NCBI GenBank assembly: GCA_016875535.1 | Contig: VGPF01000003.1 | Span: 58,196-122,195, forward strand | Origin: Chloroflexota bacterium | GTDB taxonomy: Bacteria > Chloroflexota > Dehalococcoidia > SHYB01 | Direction of reading: 5' to 3' | Length of the DNA stretch: 64,000 nt | In this document: one piece after another, positions 34,501 to 42,574 of the stretch | Layout: every line of letters begins with the position of its first letter | Position numbering within the stretch: the stretch's first letter is position 1 | Made by a program: the position numbers and the translations under genes | Notes under the pieces: generated by a model | The model's database searches: none | Told to the model about the DNA's origin: nothing | Seen by the model: only the letters and a program-made list of their open reading frames with translations

Positions 34501-35943
34501 ATGGGCACAGTGCCCGACGCCTCCCCCGCCATGACCACCCACAAGCCCCCCGCACAGCCCAGCCAGACCCAGATGCGCGTCTACCCCCTGGACCCGCGCG
34601 CCCTCAGCCAGGAGCAGATCGCCGTCACCTTCGCCATGACCTCCCGCTCCCCGGAGCCATTCGACGTCATCAAGGACGTCGTCTCCGAGGCTAAGGCCGC
34701 CGACTTCAATGAGAAGTGGGTCCTCAACTACGGCCACGCCTCCGTCGCAGAGCACGCCGTCATCCACATGGCCTGCGAAGACATCTCCCGCCTCGCCGCC
34801 GACGATCTCGAAGATGCGCGACTCGCCTCCTACACGGAGAAGTCCTCCCGCTATCAGGTGATAGATCGCGGCAGCTTCCACATCCCCGCCGAGCTCCGCG
34901 GCCACCGTCTCGAACAGACCTACGTCCATGCCAACCAGCGCCTGTTCGATCTCTACCATGAGCTCCTCGAGAAGACGATGGCTTGGCTGAAGAGCCAGCA
35001 CCCCCAGAAGGAAGGCGAAAAGCCCGGCGCCTACACCCTCCGACTTCGCCGCATCGCCACCGACCACTGCCGCTTCGTCCTCCCCGCCTCCACCCTCACC
35101 AACGTCGGCGTCACCGCCAACGCCCGCATCCTGGAGCACGCCATCACCAAGCTCCTCTCATCTGACCTGGCGGAGACGCGGGAGCTCGGCGAGCGCATGA
35201 AGGTCCAGGGCAAGGCCATCGCGCCCACCCTGGTGAAATACGCCGACTACAATGCCTACATCGCCGAGACGCGGCGGAGTCTGCAGAAGATGATCGGCGA
35301 GCGCGGCAGAGAGGCCGCCATCCAAGAGGGCCGCGTCAGCGCGAAGCTCAAGCACTACGATAACCAGGCCGGACAGAAGATCATCGCCGCGGTCCTCTTC
35401 CACTGGTCGGGCGAAAGCTACGACGATGCCTGGCGCAAGGCCAATGACCTCGGCCACGGCCGCGTCCCCTACGTCGAAGCCGCGCTCTCTAAGCTCGGCC
35501 CGCACGATGCGCCCCTCCGCGAGCTCGAGATGGTGGACTACACCTTCGAGCTGGAGATGGACTACGGCGCCTACCGCGAATACAAGCGCCACCGCATGCA
35601 GACCTATATCGAGCAGCCCTTCACTCCCTATCGCGGCTACATCGTTCCGACTCTGGTGCGCGACGCCAAGGCCCAGCATCTCTTCGATGAGGCGATGGAA
35701 GTCTCCGCCATGGCCTTCCGCGCGATCGACGGCGCAGTTCCCGCGGCCTCTGCCTACGTGCTCACCCACGCCCACCAGCGCCGTCTCATCGCCAAGTTCA
35801 ACCTCCGCGAGGCCTACCACCTCATCAAGCTTCGCGGCTCCCCCCAGGCCCACTACACCATCCGCGAGATCGCCCTCCAGGCCCGCGACGAGATCCAGCG
35901 CGTCCATCCCACCCTTATCAAATTCATCCAGATGCGCGGCTAG
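34501..35943 (+). CDS. thyX: Two-domain ThyX-like (flavin-dependent thymidylate synthase) fusion protein
   Basis: Protein of 480 residues containing two ThyX-type domains in tandem, about twice the usual length. In domain 1 the ThyX signature reads DARLASYTEKSSRY (residues 105-118): the dUMP-side S-x4-SxRY part is kept but the R-H of RHR is lost. In domain 2 KRHRMQTYIEQP (RHR at 363-365) keeps the RHR but loses the Ser and SxRY. It would make dTMP from dUMP with FAD and methylene-tetrahydrofolate if active; a regulatory or altered reaction is possible. Start ATG 34501 or 34531 is undecided, as neither has a clear ribosome binding site. Confidence 0.8.
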   Translation: MGTVPDASPAMTTHKPPAQPSQTQMRVYPLDPRALSQEQIAVTFAMTSRSPEPFDVIKDVVSEAKAADFNEKWVLNYGHASVAEHAVIHMACEDISRLAADDLEDARLASYTEKSSRYQVIDRGSFHIPAELRGHRLEQTYVHANQRLFDLYHELLEKTMAWLKSQHPQKEGEKPGAYTLRLRRIATDHCRFVLPASTLTNVGVTANARILEHAITKLLSSDLAETRELGERMKVQGKAIAPTLVKYADYNAYIAETRRSLQKMIGERGREAAIQEGRVSAKLKHYDNQAGQKIIAAVLFHWSGESYDDAWRKANDLGHGRVPYVEAALSKLGPHDAPLRELEMVDYTFELEMDYGAYREYKRHRMQTYIEQPFTPYRGYIVPTLVRDAKAQHLFDEAMEVSAMAFRAIDGAVPAASAYVLTHAHQRRLIAKFNLREAYHLIKLRGSPQAHYTIREIALQARDEIQRVHPTLIKFIQMRG

Positions 35944-36034
35944 CCCGTCTCTCCTCCGTCCGCTCCACACCGAGCATCCCGAGGGTCGCCCCCTCTCCTG
36001 TAGGTTGCACACAACCCTCCCACGTCTCCAGTAG

Positions 36035-36082
36035 GGGCTGGCCTTCCCCCAGGGCTACGATTTCTATCGGAGAGGCCAGCCC
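36035..36082. repeat. 10-bp inverted repeat in the thyX-lipA gap
   Basis: GGGCTGGCCT (36035-36044) and AGGCCAGCCC (36073-36082) are perfectly complementary with a 28-base loop. It lies in the 380-base gap between thyX and lipA. No T-run follows, so it is not an obvious terminator. Confidence 0.7.
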
Positions 36083-36113
36083 TCCCTATCGGGCGCACTC
36101 GCCGCGCCCCTGC

Positions 36114-36158
36114 CCTCTCCCAGCTTCCCAATTGCAACTCGGGAAGCGTCCGGGAGAG
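36114..36158. repeat. Nested palindromic repeat, loosely related copy
   Basis: CTCTCCC (36115-36121) pairs with GGGAGAG (36152-36158), and inside it GCTTCCC (36123-36129) pairs with GGGAAGC (36141-36147). The ACTCGGGAAGC part resembles the palindromic family at 26540, 28671 and 53539, though the order is rearranged. Confidence 0.65.
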
Positions 36159-36284
36159 CCATTCTGATCGCTTGTGCTTATTCCTATGAGCAAAGAGAGG
36201 GCCAGCGTGAGGTCTCCGAAATCCCTCCCCTCCGCATGCCTTGCAACACGAGGTATCGCGTGACGGCCAACAGAAGCCGGATGG

Positions 36285-36290
36285 TATACT
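36285..36290 (+). promoter_or_regulatory. -10 box for lipA and the 2-oxoacid dehydrogenase operon
   Basis: TATACT, 34 bases before the lipA ATG. TGACGG lies 18 bases upstream as a weak -35. Confidence 0.5.
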
Positions 36291-36323
36291 GGATTGTCGT
36301 CACCAGAGAGGAGCGAACCGCTG

Positions 36324-37196
36324 ATGCTTGCCGAGCGAAGGCTGCCCCCCTGGTTCAAGGTCAAGTTCCCAGGCGGCCCCAACTATCTCCGGCTGAAAGC
36401 CCTGATGCGCCTGCAGGGCCTCCACACCATCTGCGAGGAGGCCCGCTGCCCCAACATCGGCGAATGCTGGGAGTACGGCACCGCTACCTTCATGATTCTC
36501 GGCGAGATCTGCACCCGCCGCTGCGCCTACTGCAACGTCACCACCGGCCGCCCCAACCCGGTTGACCCCGCCGAGCCGCGCCGCGTCGCCGAAGCCGCAA
36601 AAGCCATGGCCCTCCGCTACGCCGTCGTCACCTCGCCCAACCGCGACGACCTTCCCGATGGCGGCGCCGCCATCTTCGCCGCCACCATCGCCGAGATTCG
36701 CGCCCTCAACCCTGCCTGCAAGGTGGAGGTCCTCATCCCCGATTTCATGGGCGTCGAGCGCGACCTTCTCACCGTCCTGGATGCTTCTCCCGATGTCCTC
36801 AACCACAACATCGAAACCGTTGCAGGCCTCTTCAAGCGCGTGCGCCCAAAGGGCTCCTACGACCGCTCTATTCGGCTACTGGCGGATGTAAAGCGCCACC
36901 GCCCCACCATGACTACCAAGTCTGGCATCATCCTGGGCATGGGCGAGACCGACGACCAAGTGCTCGAGACGATGGCCGACCTCCGCGAGGCGGACTGCGA
37001 TATCCTCACCCTCGGCCAGTACCTGCGCCCGTCCGATAAGCATATCCCCGTCGCACGCTTCTTGGCTCCTGACCAGTTCGCCTCGCTCAAGAGCCGGGGC
37101 CTGGCGATGGGCTTTAAGCACGTCGAGTCCGGCCCCTTGGTGCGCAGCTCCTATCATGCCCATGAGCATGCCGAGTCCGCGGCGGCCATAGCCTGA
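36324..37196 (+). CDS. lipA: Lipoyl synthase
   Basis: Radical-SAM protein of 290 residues that inserts sulfur into octanoylated lipoyl domains. Both cluster sites are intact: auxiliary cluster C37/C42/C48 (CEEARCPNIGEC) and radical-SAM C63/C67/C70 (CTRRCAYC). The C-terminal RSSY (274-277) that ligates the auxiliary cluster is present. The ATG at 36324 has AGAGGAG ten bases upstream. It heads the lpd-pdhABC operon whose E2 lipoyl domain is its likely substrate. No lipB is seen in the window. Confidence 0.96.
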   Translation: MLAERRLPPWFKVKFPGGPNYLRLKALMRLQGLHTICEEARCPNIGECWEYGTATFMILGEICTRRCAYCNVTTGRPNPVDPAEPRRVAEAAKAMALRYAVVTSPNRDDLPDGGAAIFAATIAEIRALNPACKVEVLIPDFMGVERDLLTVLDASPDVLNHNIETVAGLFKRVRPKGSYDRSIRLLADVKRHRPTMTTKSGIILGMGETDDQVLETMADLREADCDILTLGQYLRPSDKHIPVARFLAPDQFASLKSRGLAMGFKHVESGPLVRSSYHAHEHAESAAAIA

Positions 37197-37204
37197 GCGA
37201 GCCA

Positions 37205-38590
37205 ATGGACGCCACCTACGATCTAGTGGTCATCGGCGGCGGCCCCGGCGGCTACACCGCCGCGATCCGCGCCTCCCAGCTCGGCATGAAAGTCGCCGTC
37301 GTCGAAAAAGAGGAGATGGGCGGTGTCTGCCTCAACTGGGGCTGCATTCCCAGCAAGGCCCTCCTTCGCAACGCCGAGGTGGTGAACCTGGTGCGCAACG
37401 CCGCCCAGTACGGCATCACCCTCCAGAACCTCCAGTTCGATATCGCCTCCGCGATAGACCGCAGCCGGAAGGTCGTTGAGACGCGCGTCAAAGGCGTCGG
37501 TTTCCTCATGCGGAAGAACAAGATAGACGTAGTCAAAGGCGGGGCGCGACTCGCGGCGGCGAACAAGGTGGCGGTTGACGCCGCCGGCCGGACGCTCACT
37601 GCAAAGAACGTCATCATCGCCACCGGCGCTCAGGCCCGCGATCTCCCCGGCCTTGTGCGCGATGGCAAAACCATCATCACCGCCCGCGAGGCCTTGGAGC
37701 TGCGCCAGACGCCCAAGTCCATCGCCATCGTCGGCGGCGGCGCCATCGGCTGCGAGATGGCCTACTTCTACCGCTCCTATGGCGCGGAGGTCACCGTCAT
37801 TGAGATGCTGCCCCATCTGGTGCCGAATGAGGACGAAGAGGTCAGCCGGGAGCTGGAGCGCGCCTTTGCCAAGATGGGCATCGGCGTCAAGGCAGGCTTC
37901 ACCGTGGAGAAGGCGGAGGCCAGGAACGGCCTCATGCAGCTGACCCTGGGCCCGGCCCAGGAGGGCGGAACGGTTGACTGCGAAAAGGTCCTCCTGGGCG
38001 TGGGCGTCAAGCCCAACAGCGATGGCCTTGGCCTGGAGCCCCTCGGCGTGCAGACGACGAAGGGCTACATCGCCATCAACGACCGCATGGCCACCAACGT
38101 CCCTGGCATCTACGCCATCGGCGATGTGACGGGCAAGCTCCTCCTCGCCCACGTCGCCTCCGCCCAGGGCGTCCAGGCCGCCGAGGCCATCGCCGGCAGG
38201 CCCGTGCGCCCCCTGGCCTACAGCGATATGCCGCGTGCCACCTATTGCCAGCCCCAGGTCGCCAGCATGGGGCTGACGGAGAAGGCAGCCAAGGAAAAAG
38301 GGTACGATGTGAAGGTCGGAAAGTTCCCCTTCATGGCCAACGGCAAAGCCACGGCCATCGGCGCAAGCGATGGCTTTGTGAAGCTCGTCGTCGCCGCCAA
38401 GACCGGCGAGATCATCGGCGCGCACCTGGTGGGCCATGACGTGACGGAGATGCTGGCCGAGATCTCGATAACCAAGATGCTGGAGGGAACCGCGTTAGAG
38501 ATAGGGAAGACCGTTCACGCCCATCCCACGCTCTCCGAGGCGATCAAAGAAGCGAGCCTCGGCGCCTACGGCGAAGCGATAGATATGTGA
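37205..38590 (+). CDS. lpdA: Dihydrolipoyl dehydrogenase (E3)
   Basis: Protein of 461 residues. FAD-binding GGGPGGYTAAI near the N-terminus, redox disulfide GGVCLNWGCIPSK (C42, C47), NAD-binding IVGGGAIGCEMA, and the C-terminal catalytic His-Glu pair HPTLSEAIKE (H440, E445) are all intact. It reoxidises the dihydrolipoyl group of the E2 subunit encoded downstream. Nine bases separate it from lipA. Length is normal. Confidence 0.96.
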   Translation: MDATYDLVVIGGGPGGYTAAIRASQLGMKVAVVEKEEMGGVCLNWGCIPSKALLRNAEVVNLVRNAAQYGITLQNLQFDIASAIDRSRKVVETRVKGVGFLMRKNKIDVVKGGARLAAANKVAVDAAGRTLTAKNVIIATGAQARDLPGLVRDGKTIITAREALELRQTPKSIAIVGGGAIGCEMAYFYRSYGAEVTVIEMLPHLVPNEDEEVSRELERAFAKMGIGVKAGFTVEKAEARNGLMQLTLGPAQEGGTVDCEKVLLGVGVKPNSDGLGLEPLGVQTTKGYIAINDRMATNVPGIYAIGDVTGKLLLAHVASAQGVQAAEAIAGRPVRPLAYSDMPRATYCQPQVASMGLTEKAAKEKGYDVKVGKFPFMANGKATAIGASDGFVKLVVAAKTGEIIGAHLVGHDVTEMLAEISITKMLEGTALEIGKTVHAHPTLSEAIKEASLGAYGEAIDM

Positions 38591-38666
38591 CGATCCCCGC
38601 GGGAAGGCCCACCGGGGTTGGCGAAGCCCCGGCTGCGACCTGCCAAAGGGAAGAATCGAGGATGAG

Positions 38667-39650
38667 ATGTCCATGACCCTGAAGGAAATGTGGATAGCGA
38701 AAGAAGTGGCGCTGGAGCTCTATCGCAAGATGGTGCTCATCCGCCGCTTCGAAGAGAAGTGCGCCGAGATGTACGGCCGCGCCAAGATCGGCGGCTTCCT
38801 CCACCTCTATATCGGCGAAGAGGCCGTCGCCACCGGCATGATCCCCCTGCTCCAGCCGCAGGACACCATCGTCTCCCACTACCGGGAGCACGGCCACGCC
38901 ATCGCCCGCGGCCTGGACACCAAGCGCCTCATGGCCGAGCTCTTCGGCCGCTCCGGCGGCACCAGCAAGGGCAAGGGCGGCTCCATGCACCTCTTCGATG
39001 ACTCCAAAGGCTTCCTGGGCGGCTATGCCATCGTTGGCGGCATGATGCCCGTCGCCACCGGCATCGGCCTCGCCAGCAACTACCTGAAGACGAACTCCGT
39101 CTGCCTCTGCATCTTCGGCGATGGCGCGGTGAACCAGGGCGAGTTCCATGAGTCCTTCAACCTCGCCTCCCTCTGGAAGCTTCCCGTCCTCTTCCTCCTG
39201 GAGAACAACGGCTTCGGCATGGGCACCCGAGTGGAGCGCGCCCACGCCGGCACCGAGATCTTCCACCTGGCCGATGCCTTCCGCATCCCCAGCGAAAAGG
39301 TGGACGGCATGGACCTCCTGGCCATGCGCGATGCCTCCCAGCGCGCCATAGACTACGTCCGCTCCGGCAAGGGCCCCTTCTTCCTGGAAGCGATGTGCTA
39401 CCGCTTCCGTGGCCACTCCATGGCCGACCCGGTGGCCTATCGCAACAAGGAAGAGGAAGAACTGTGGAAGCGCAAAGATCCCATCGCCAACTTCCGGCGC
39501 GAGATGGAGCTGAGCGGCCTTGTCACCCCCAAGATGATCGCGGACGTGGAGAAGAGCGTGGAGGACGAGATGGCCGAGGCCGTCCAGTTCGCCGATGCCA
39601 GCCCGCCCCTGGCGCCGGAGGCGATCTATGACGATATCTACAAGGAGTAG
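38667..39650 (+). CDS. pdhA: 2-oxoacid (pyruvate) dehydrogenase E1 alpha
   Basis: Protein of 327 residues. The thiamine-diphosphate motif GDGAVNQGEFHESFN..LENN is intact. The active-site region GGSMHLFD and YRFRGHSMADP match PDH E1-alpha rather than transketolase. It decarboxylates a 2-oxo acid, most likely pyruvate, and with E1 beta passes the acyl group to lipoyl-E2. The ATG at 38667 has GAGG five bases upstream. Pyruvate versus acetoin or branched-chain 2-oxoacid cannot be settled by eye. Confidence 0.93.
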   Translation: MSMTLKEMWIAKEVALELYRKMVLIRRFEEKCAEMYGRAKIGGFLHLYIGEEAVATGMIPLLQPQDTIVSHYREHGHAIARGLDTKRLMAELFGRSGGTSKGKGGSMHLFDDSKGFLGGYAIVGGMMPVATGIGLASNYLKTNSVCLCIFGDGAVNQGEFHESFNLASLWKLPVLFLLENNGFGMGTRVERAHAGTEIFHLADAFRIPSEKVDGMDLLAMRDASQRAIDYVRSGKGPFFLEAMCYRFRGHSMADPVAYRNKEEEELWKRKDPIANFRREMELSGLVTPKMIADVEKSVEDEMAEAVQFADASPPLAPEAIYDDIYKE

Positions 39651-39655
39651 CGCCC

Positions 39656-40627
39656 ATGCCTGACTTGACCTATCGCGACGCTATCCGCACGACCCTCCGC
39701 GAGGCCCTCCAGCAGGACGAGCGCGTCTTCATCATGGGCGAAGACATCGGCGCCTACGGCGGCGCCTACGGCGTCACCAAGGGATTGATGGCCGAATTCG
39801 GCGAAAAGCGCATCAAGGATTCGCCCATCGCCGAATCCGTCCTCGTCGGCGCGGGCATCGGCGCCGCCATGCGCGGCCTGCGACCCATCGTGGAGATCAT
39901 GACCATCAACTTCAGCCTCCTGGCTTGCGACCAGATCATCAACATCGCCGCCAAGATCCACTACATGTCCGGCGGGCAGATCAGCGTCCCCTTGGTCATC
40001 CGCACCGTCAGCGGCGGCGGCAACCAGCTCGCGGCCACGCACTCCCAGAGCTTCGAGGGCTTCTATGCCTCCGTCCCCGGCTTGAAGGTTGTCGCGCCCG
40101 CCACGCCCGCCGATGCCCGCGGCCTCCTCAAGACGGCGCTCAAGGACCACAACACCGTCATCTTTGTGGAGCACTCGCTGCTCTACGGCGTCAAAGGCCC
40201 CGTTCCCGAGGGCGACTACGCCATCCCATTCGGCAAGGCCGATGTGAAGCGCCAGGGCAAGGACATCACCATCGTCTCCTATCTCCGCATGACCCAAACG
40301 GCCCTGGCCGCAGCCCAGGCCCTCGCCAAGGACGGCATCGAGGCGGAGATCGTGGACCTGCGCTCCCTGCGCCCACTGGATATGGAAACCGTGCTCGCCT
40401 CCATCCGCAAGACCCACCGCGCCATCATCGTGGAAGAGATGCCCAAGTTCGGCGGCTTCGGCGGCGAGGTCACGGCCGGCATCATGGAGCACGCCTTCGA
40501 CGACCTGGACGCCCCGGTCCTGCGCATCTCCGGCAAGGACGTGCCGACGCCCTACAATAAAGAGCTTGAGCAGATGTCCTTCCCAACGCCCAAGGACATC
40601 ATTGACGCGGTGAAATCTCTCGTCTAA
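39656..40627 (+). CDS. pdhB: 2-oxoacid (pyruvate) dehydrogenase E1 beta
   Basis: Protein of 323 residues, partner of the E1 alpha upstream. Recognised segments are VFIMGEDIGAYGGAYGVTKG, DSPIAESVLVGAGIGAAM, and the C-terminal domain with EIVDLRSLRPLDMETV and IIVEEMPKFGGFG. Together with E1 alpha it forms the ThDP-binding heterotetramer. AAGGAG within the end of pdhA precedes its ATG, and five bases separate the genes. Confidence 0.94.
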   Translation: MPDLTYRDAIRTTLREALQQDERVFIMGEDIGAYGGAYGVTKGLMAEFGEKRIKDSPIAESVLVGAGIGAAMRGLRPIVEIMTINFSLLACDQIINIAAKIHYMSGGQISVPLVIRTVSGGGNQLAATHSQSFEGFYASVPGLKVVAPATPADARGLLKTALKDHNTVIFVEHSLLYGVKGPVPEGDYAIPFGKADVKRQGKDITIVSYLRMTQTALAAAQALAKDGIEAEIVDLRSLRPLDMETVLASIRKTHRAIIVEEMPKFGGFGGEVTAGIMEHAFDDLDAPVLRISGKDVPTPYNKELEQMSFPTPKDIIDAVKSLV

Positions 40628-40653
40628 CCGAACGGCCTGAGAGGAGCAACCCG

Positions 40654-41961
40654 ATGGCAAGCGAAATCATCATGCCCCAGATGGGCTTCGATATGAAGGA
40701 AGGGACCCTCGTCCGCTGGCTGAAGAAAGAGGGCGAAGCCGTCCGCAAAGGCGAAAACATCGCCGAGATCGAGACCGATAAGGCCGTCGTTGAGATTGAG
40801 GCCTTCGATTCGGGCGTCATCGCCAAGCAGGTTGTCGCCGAGGGCGTCACTGTGCCCGTCGGCCAAGTCATCGGCTATCTCGGCGCTCCCGGCGAGAAGG
40901 TGGAAGTCCCCGCCGTCGCCGCGCCTTCCACCGCTCCCAAGGCGGCTCCGCCCCCTGCGCCCAAGCCCGTCGCGCCCGCTCCTGCCCCGGCCGCTGTCGC
41001 CGCGCCCGCCCGCCCCGCCGAGCCCGGCGAGCGCGTGAAGTCGTCCCCACTGGCGCGCAAAGAGGCGGAGGACCGCGGCATAGACATCGCGAAGGTCCCC
41101 GGCACCGGCCCCGGCGGACGCGTCACCCGTGAGGACGTCATCGCCCACGCCTCCCAGGCCGCGAAGGCTCCTCCCGCCGCGCTTCCTGCGCCCGCCTCCC
41201 AGCCGGTCGCGGCGCTCCCGGCGTCTGCAACCCCTCCCGCGCCTGCGCCCCAAGCCCCCAAAGCGGGCCAGCCCGCCCGAGGCGCCTTCGTACCGCTCTC
41301 CCGCATGCGGCATGCCATCGCCCGCAACATGTCCCGCAGCAAGACGGAGATCCCCCACTTCTACGTCACCGCCGCCATCAATATGACGGAGGCCATGAAG
41401 CTCCGCGAGCAGGTCAACAAGCTCTGGGAAGGACAGGTGAAGGTCAGCGTCAACGATCTCCTGGTACGCGGCGTCGCCATTGCCATCACGAAGCATACGT
41501 ACTTCAACTCGATGTTTGTGGAGGGAGGCATCCAGGTCCACCAACACATCAGCGTGGGCATCGCCGTCGCCCTGCCGGATGGCCTCGTCGCTCCCGGCAT
41601 CGCGGACACGGACCAGAAGTCCCTCGCGCAGATCGCCCGCGAGAGCAAGGGCCTTGTGGAGCGCGCCCGCGCCAACAAGCTCACCGCCCAGGAGTTCGGC
41701 GCCGCCACCTTCAACATCACGAACCTGGGCATGTACAACATCGAGAGCTTCAGCGCCATCATCACGCCGCCCCAGGTCGCCGCCCTGGCCGTCGGCTCGG
41801 TGGTGAAGGAGCCTATCGTCAAGGATGGGCAGGTCGCCATCGCCGATATGATGCGCGTCACCCTCTCCATAGACCACCGCGTCGCCGATGGCGCCCAAGG
41901 GGCGGACTTCCTCGCCACCCTCCGCACCCTCATGGAAAGCCCGGTCTCCCTCCTGGTCTAG
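40654..41961 (+). CDS. pdhC: Dihydrolipoamide acyltransferase (E2)
   Basis: Protein of 435 residues. An N-terminal lipoyl domain with the lipoylated lysine in EIETDKAVVEIEAF (K43), a long Pro/Ala linker, a peripheral-subunit-binding domain (VKSSPLARKEAEDRGIDIAK) and the acyltransferase core with DHRVADG (H408) are in the expected order. It is the core of the complex and links E1 to E3. There is a single lipoyl domain. The ATG has a GAGAGGAG ribosome site in the 26-base gap. Confidence 0.95.
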   Translation: MASEIIMPQMGFDMKEGTLVRWLKKEGEAVRKGENIAEIETDKAVVEIEAFDSGVIAKQVVAEGVTVPVGQVIGYLGAPGEKVEVPAVAAPSTAPKAAPPPAPKPVAPAPAPAAVAAPARPAEPGERVKSSPLARKEAEDRGIDIAKVPGTGPGGRVTREDVIAHASQAAKAPPAALPAPASQPVAALPASATPPAPAPQAPKAGQPARGAFVPLSRMRHAIARNMSRSKTEIPHFYVTAAINMTEAMKLREQVNKLWEGQVKVSVNDLLVRGVAIAITKHTYFNSMFVEGGIQVHQHISVGIAVALPDGLVAPGIADTDQKSLAQIARESKGLVERARANKLTAQEFGAATFNITNLGMYNIESFSAIITPPQVAALAVGSVVKEPIVKDGQVAIADMMRVTLSIDHRVADGAQGADFLATLRTLMESPVSLLV

Positions 41962-42005
41962 GCCAGCAGCTTTCCTCTCGTCCGGGCCTTCTGTCGCCCT
42001 CCCTA

Positions 42006-42034
42006 TTTACAGGTGTGGACGCTTATGCTACGAT
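42006..42034 (+). promoter_or_regulatory. Promoter of the small protein gene
   Basis: TTTACA (42006-42011) and TACGAT (42029-42034), 17 bases apart, with TG one base before the -10 (extended -10). The small gene starts about 60 bases downstream. Confidence 0.6.
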
Positions 42035-42092
42035 TTTCATGAATTGAATCGGTTCAAGACCTCGATTAGAGGAGCGTTCAGAGGAGGGTTAC

Positions 42093-42293
42093 ATGCCGTT
42101 CAGCACCGTCAGCAAGAAGTCCGGGAAGACCTACTACCTGCATTCCAAGAACGTCACGCTCAAAGGCGGCCAGAAGCAGACGATCTACTACTTCGCCGGC
42201 AAGGCGGGCCCCAACGCCCTTCCCAGCCTGCCTACCGGGTACAAGGTCGTTGAGAACGATCGCACCGGCCTGCCGCTCCTGAAGAAGAGCTAA
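42093..42293 (+). CDS. Small conserved-looking basic protein, unknown function
   Basis: Protein of 66 residues beginning MPFSTVSKKSGKTYYLHSK, then GGQKQTIYYFAG and GYKVVENDRTGLPLLKK. Similar short proteins occur in Chloroflexota and Actinobacteria (recalled, not searched). It has a perfect AGGAGG five bases before the ATG and its own promoter with an extended -10, so it should be well expressed. No signal peptide, membrane segment or known domain. Strand-rich, compact fold expected. Confidence 0.8.
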   Translation: MPFSTVSKKSGKTYYLHSKNVTLKGGQKQTIYYFAGKAGPNALPSLPTGYKVVENDRTGLPLLKKS

Positions 42294-42426
42294 CCTACAA
42301 CTTCAAACAGCGGTTGCCCGGCGAGTTTTATTTTCCTCCGCAGGCTGTCGCTGTTGCTCCGAAGCTTCGGCACGCGCCCCGAGCCGTATCTGTTCGTTCG
42401 CTTCCGGTTTGAGGCATGTCGCTTCT

Positions 42427-42458
42427 AGCCCTGCCTGTTGTCAGGTGGGGCTTTTCTA
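42427..42458 (+). terminator. Rho-independent terminator
   Basis: AGCCCTGCCTG (42427-42437), loop TTGT, CAGGTGGGGCT (42442-42452). It pairs along 11 bp with two G-U wobbles and is followed by TTTCTATTT. It ends transcription from the small protein gene. The 42294-42574 gap also contains the next promoter. Confidence 0.8.
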
Positions 42459-42479
42459 TTTCAGAGCCGCCCCACTTTC

Positions 42480-42509
42480 TTGACAGTTCTTTCTCCCCGT
42501 TGCTACCCT
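42480..42509 (+). promoter_or_regulatory. Promoter of the PmbA-like gene
   Basis: TTGACA (42480-42485), an 18-base spacer ending TGC, and TACCCT (42504-42509). The perfect -35 and extended -10 compensate for a weak -10 hexamer. Confidence 0.55.
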
Positions 42510-42574
42510 CCTCCTATCTTCGATTCTCCGTCCGTTCTCGGAACCTTTCTCCTTGATCCTTGCACCTTCCCTAT

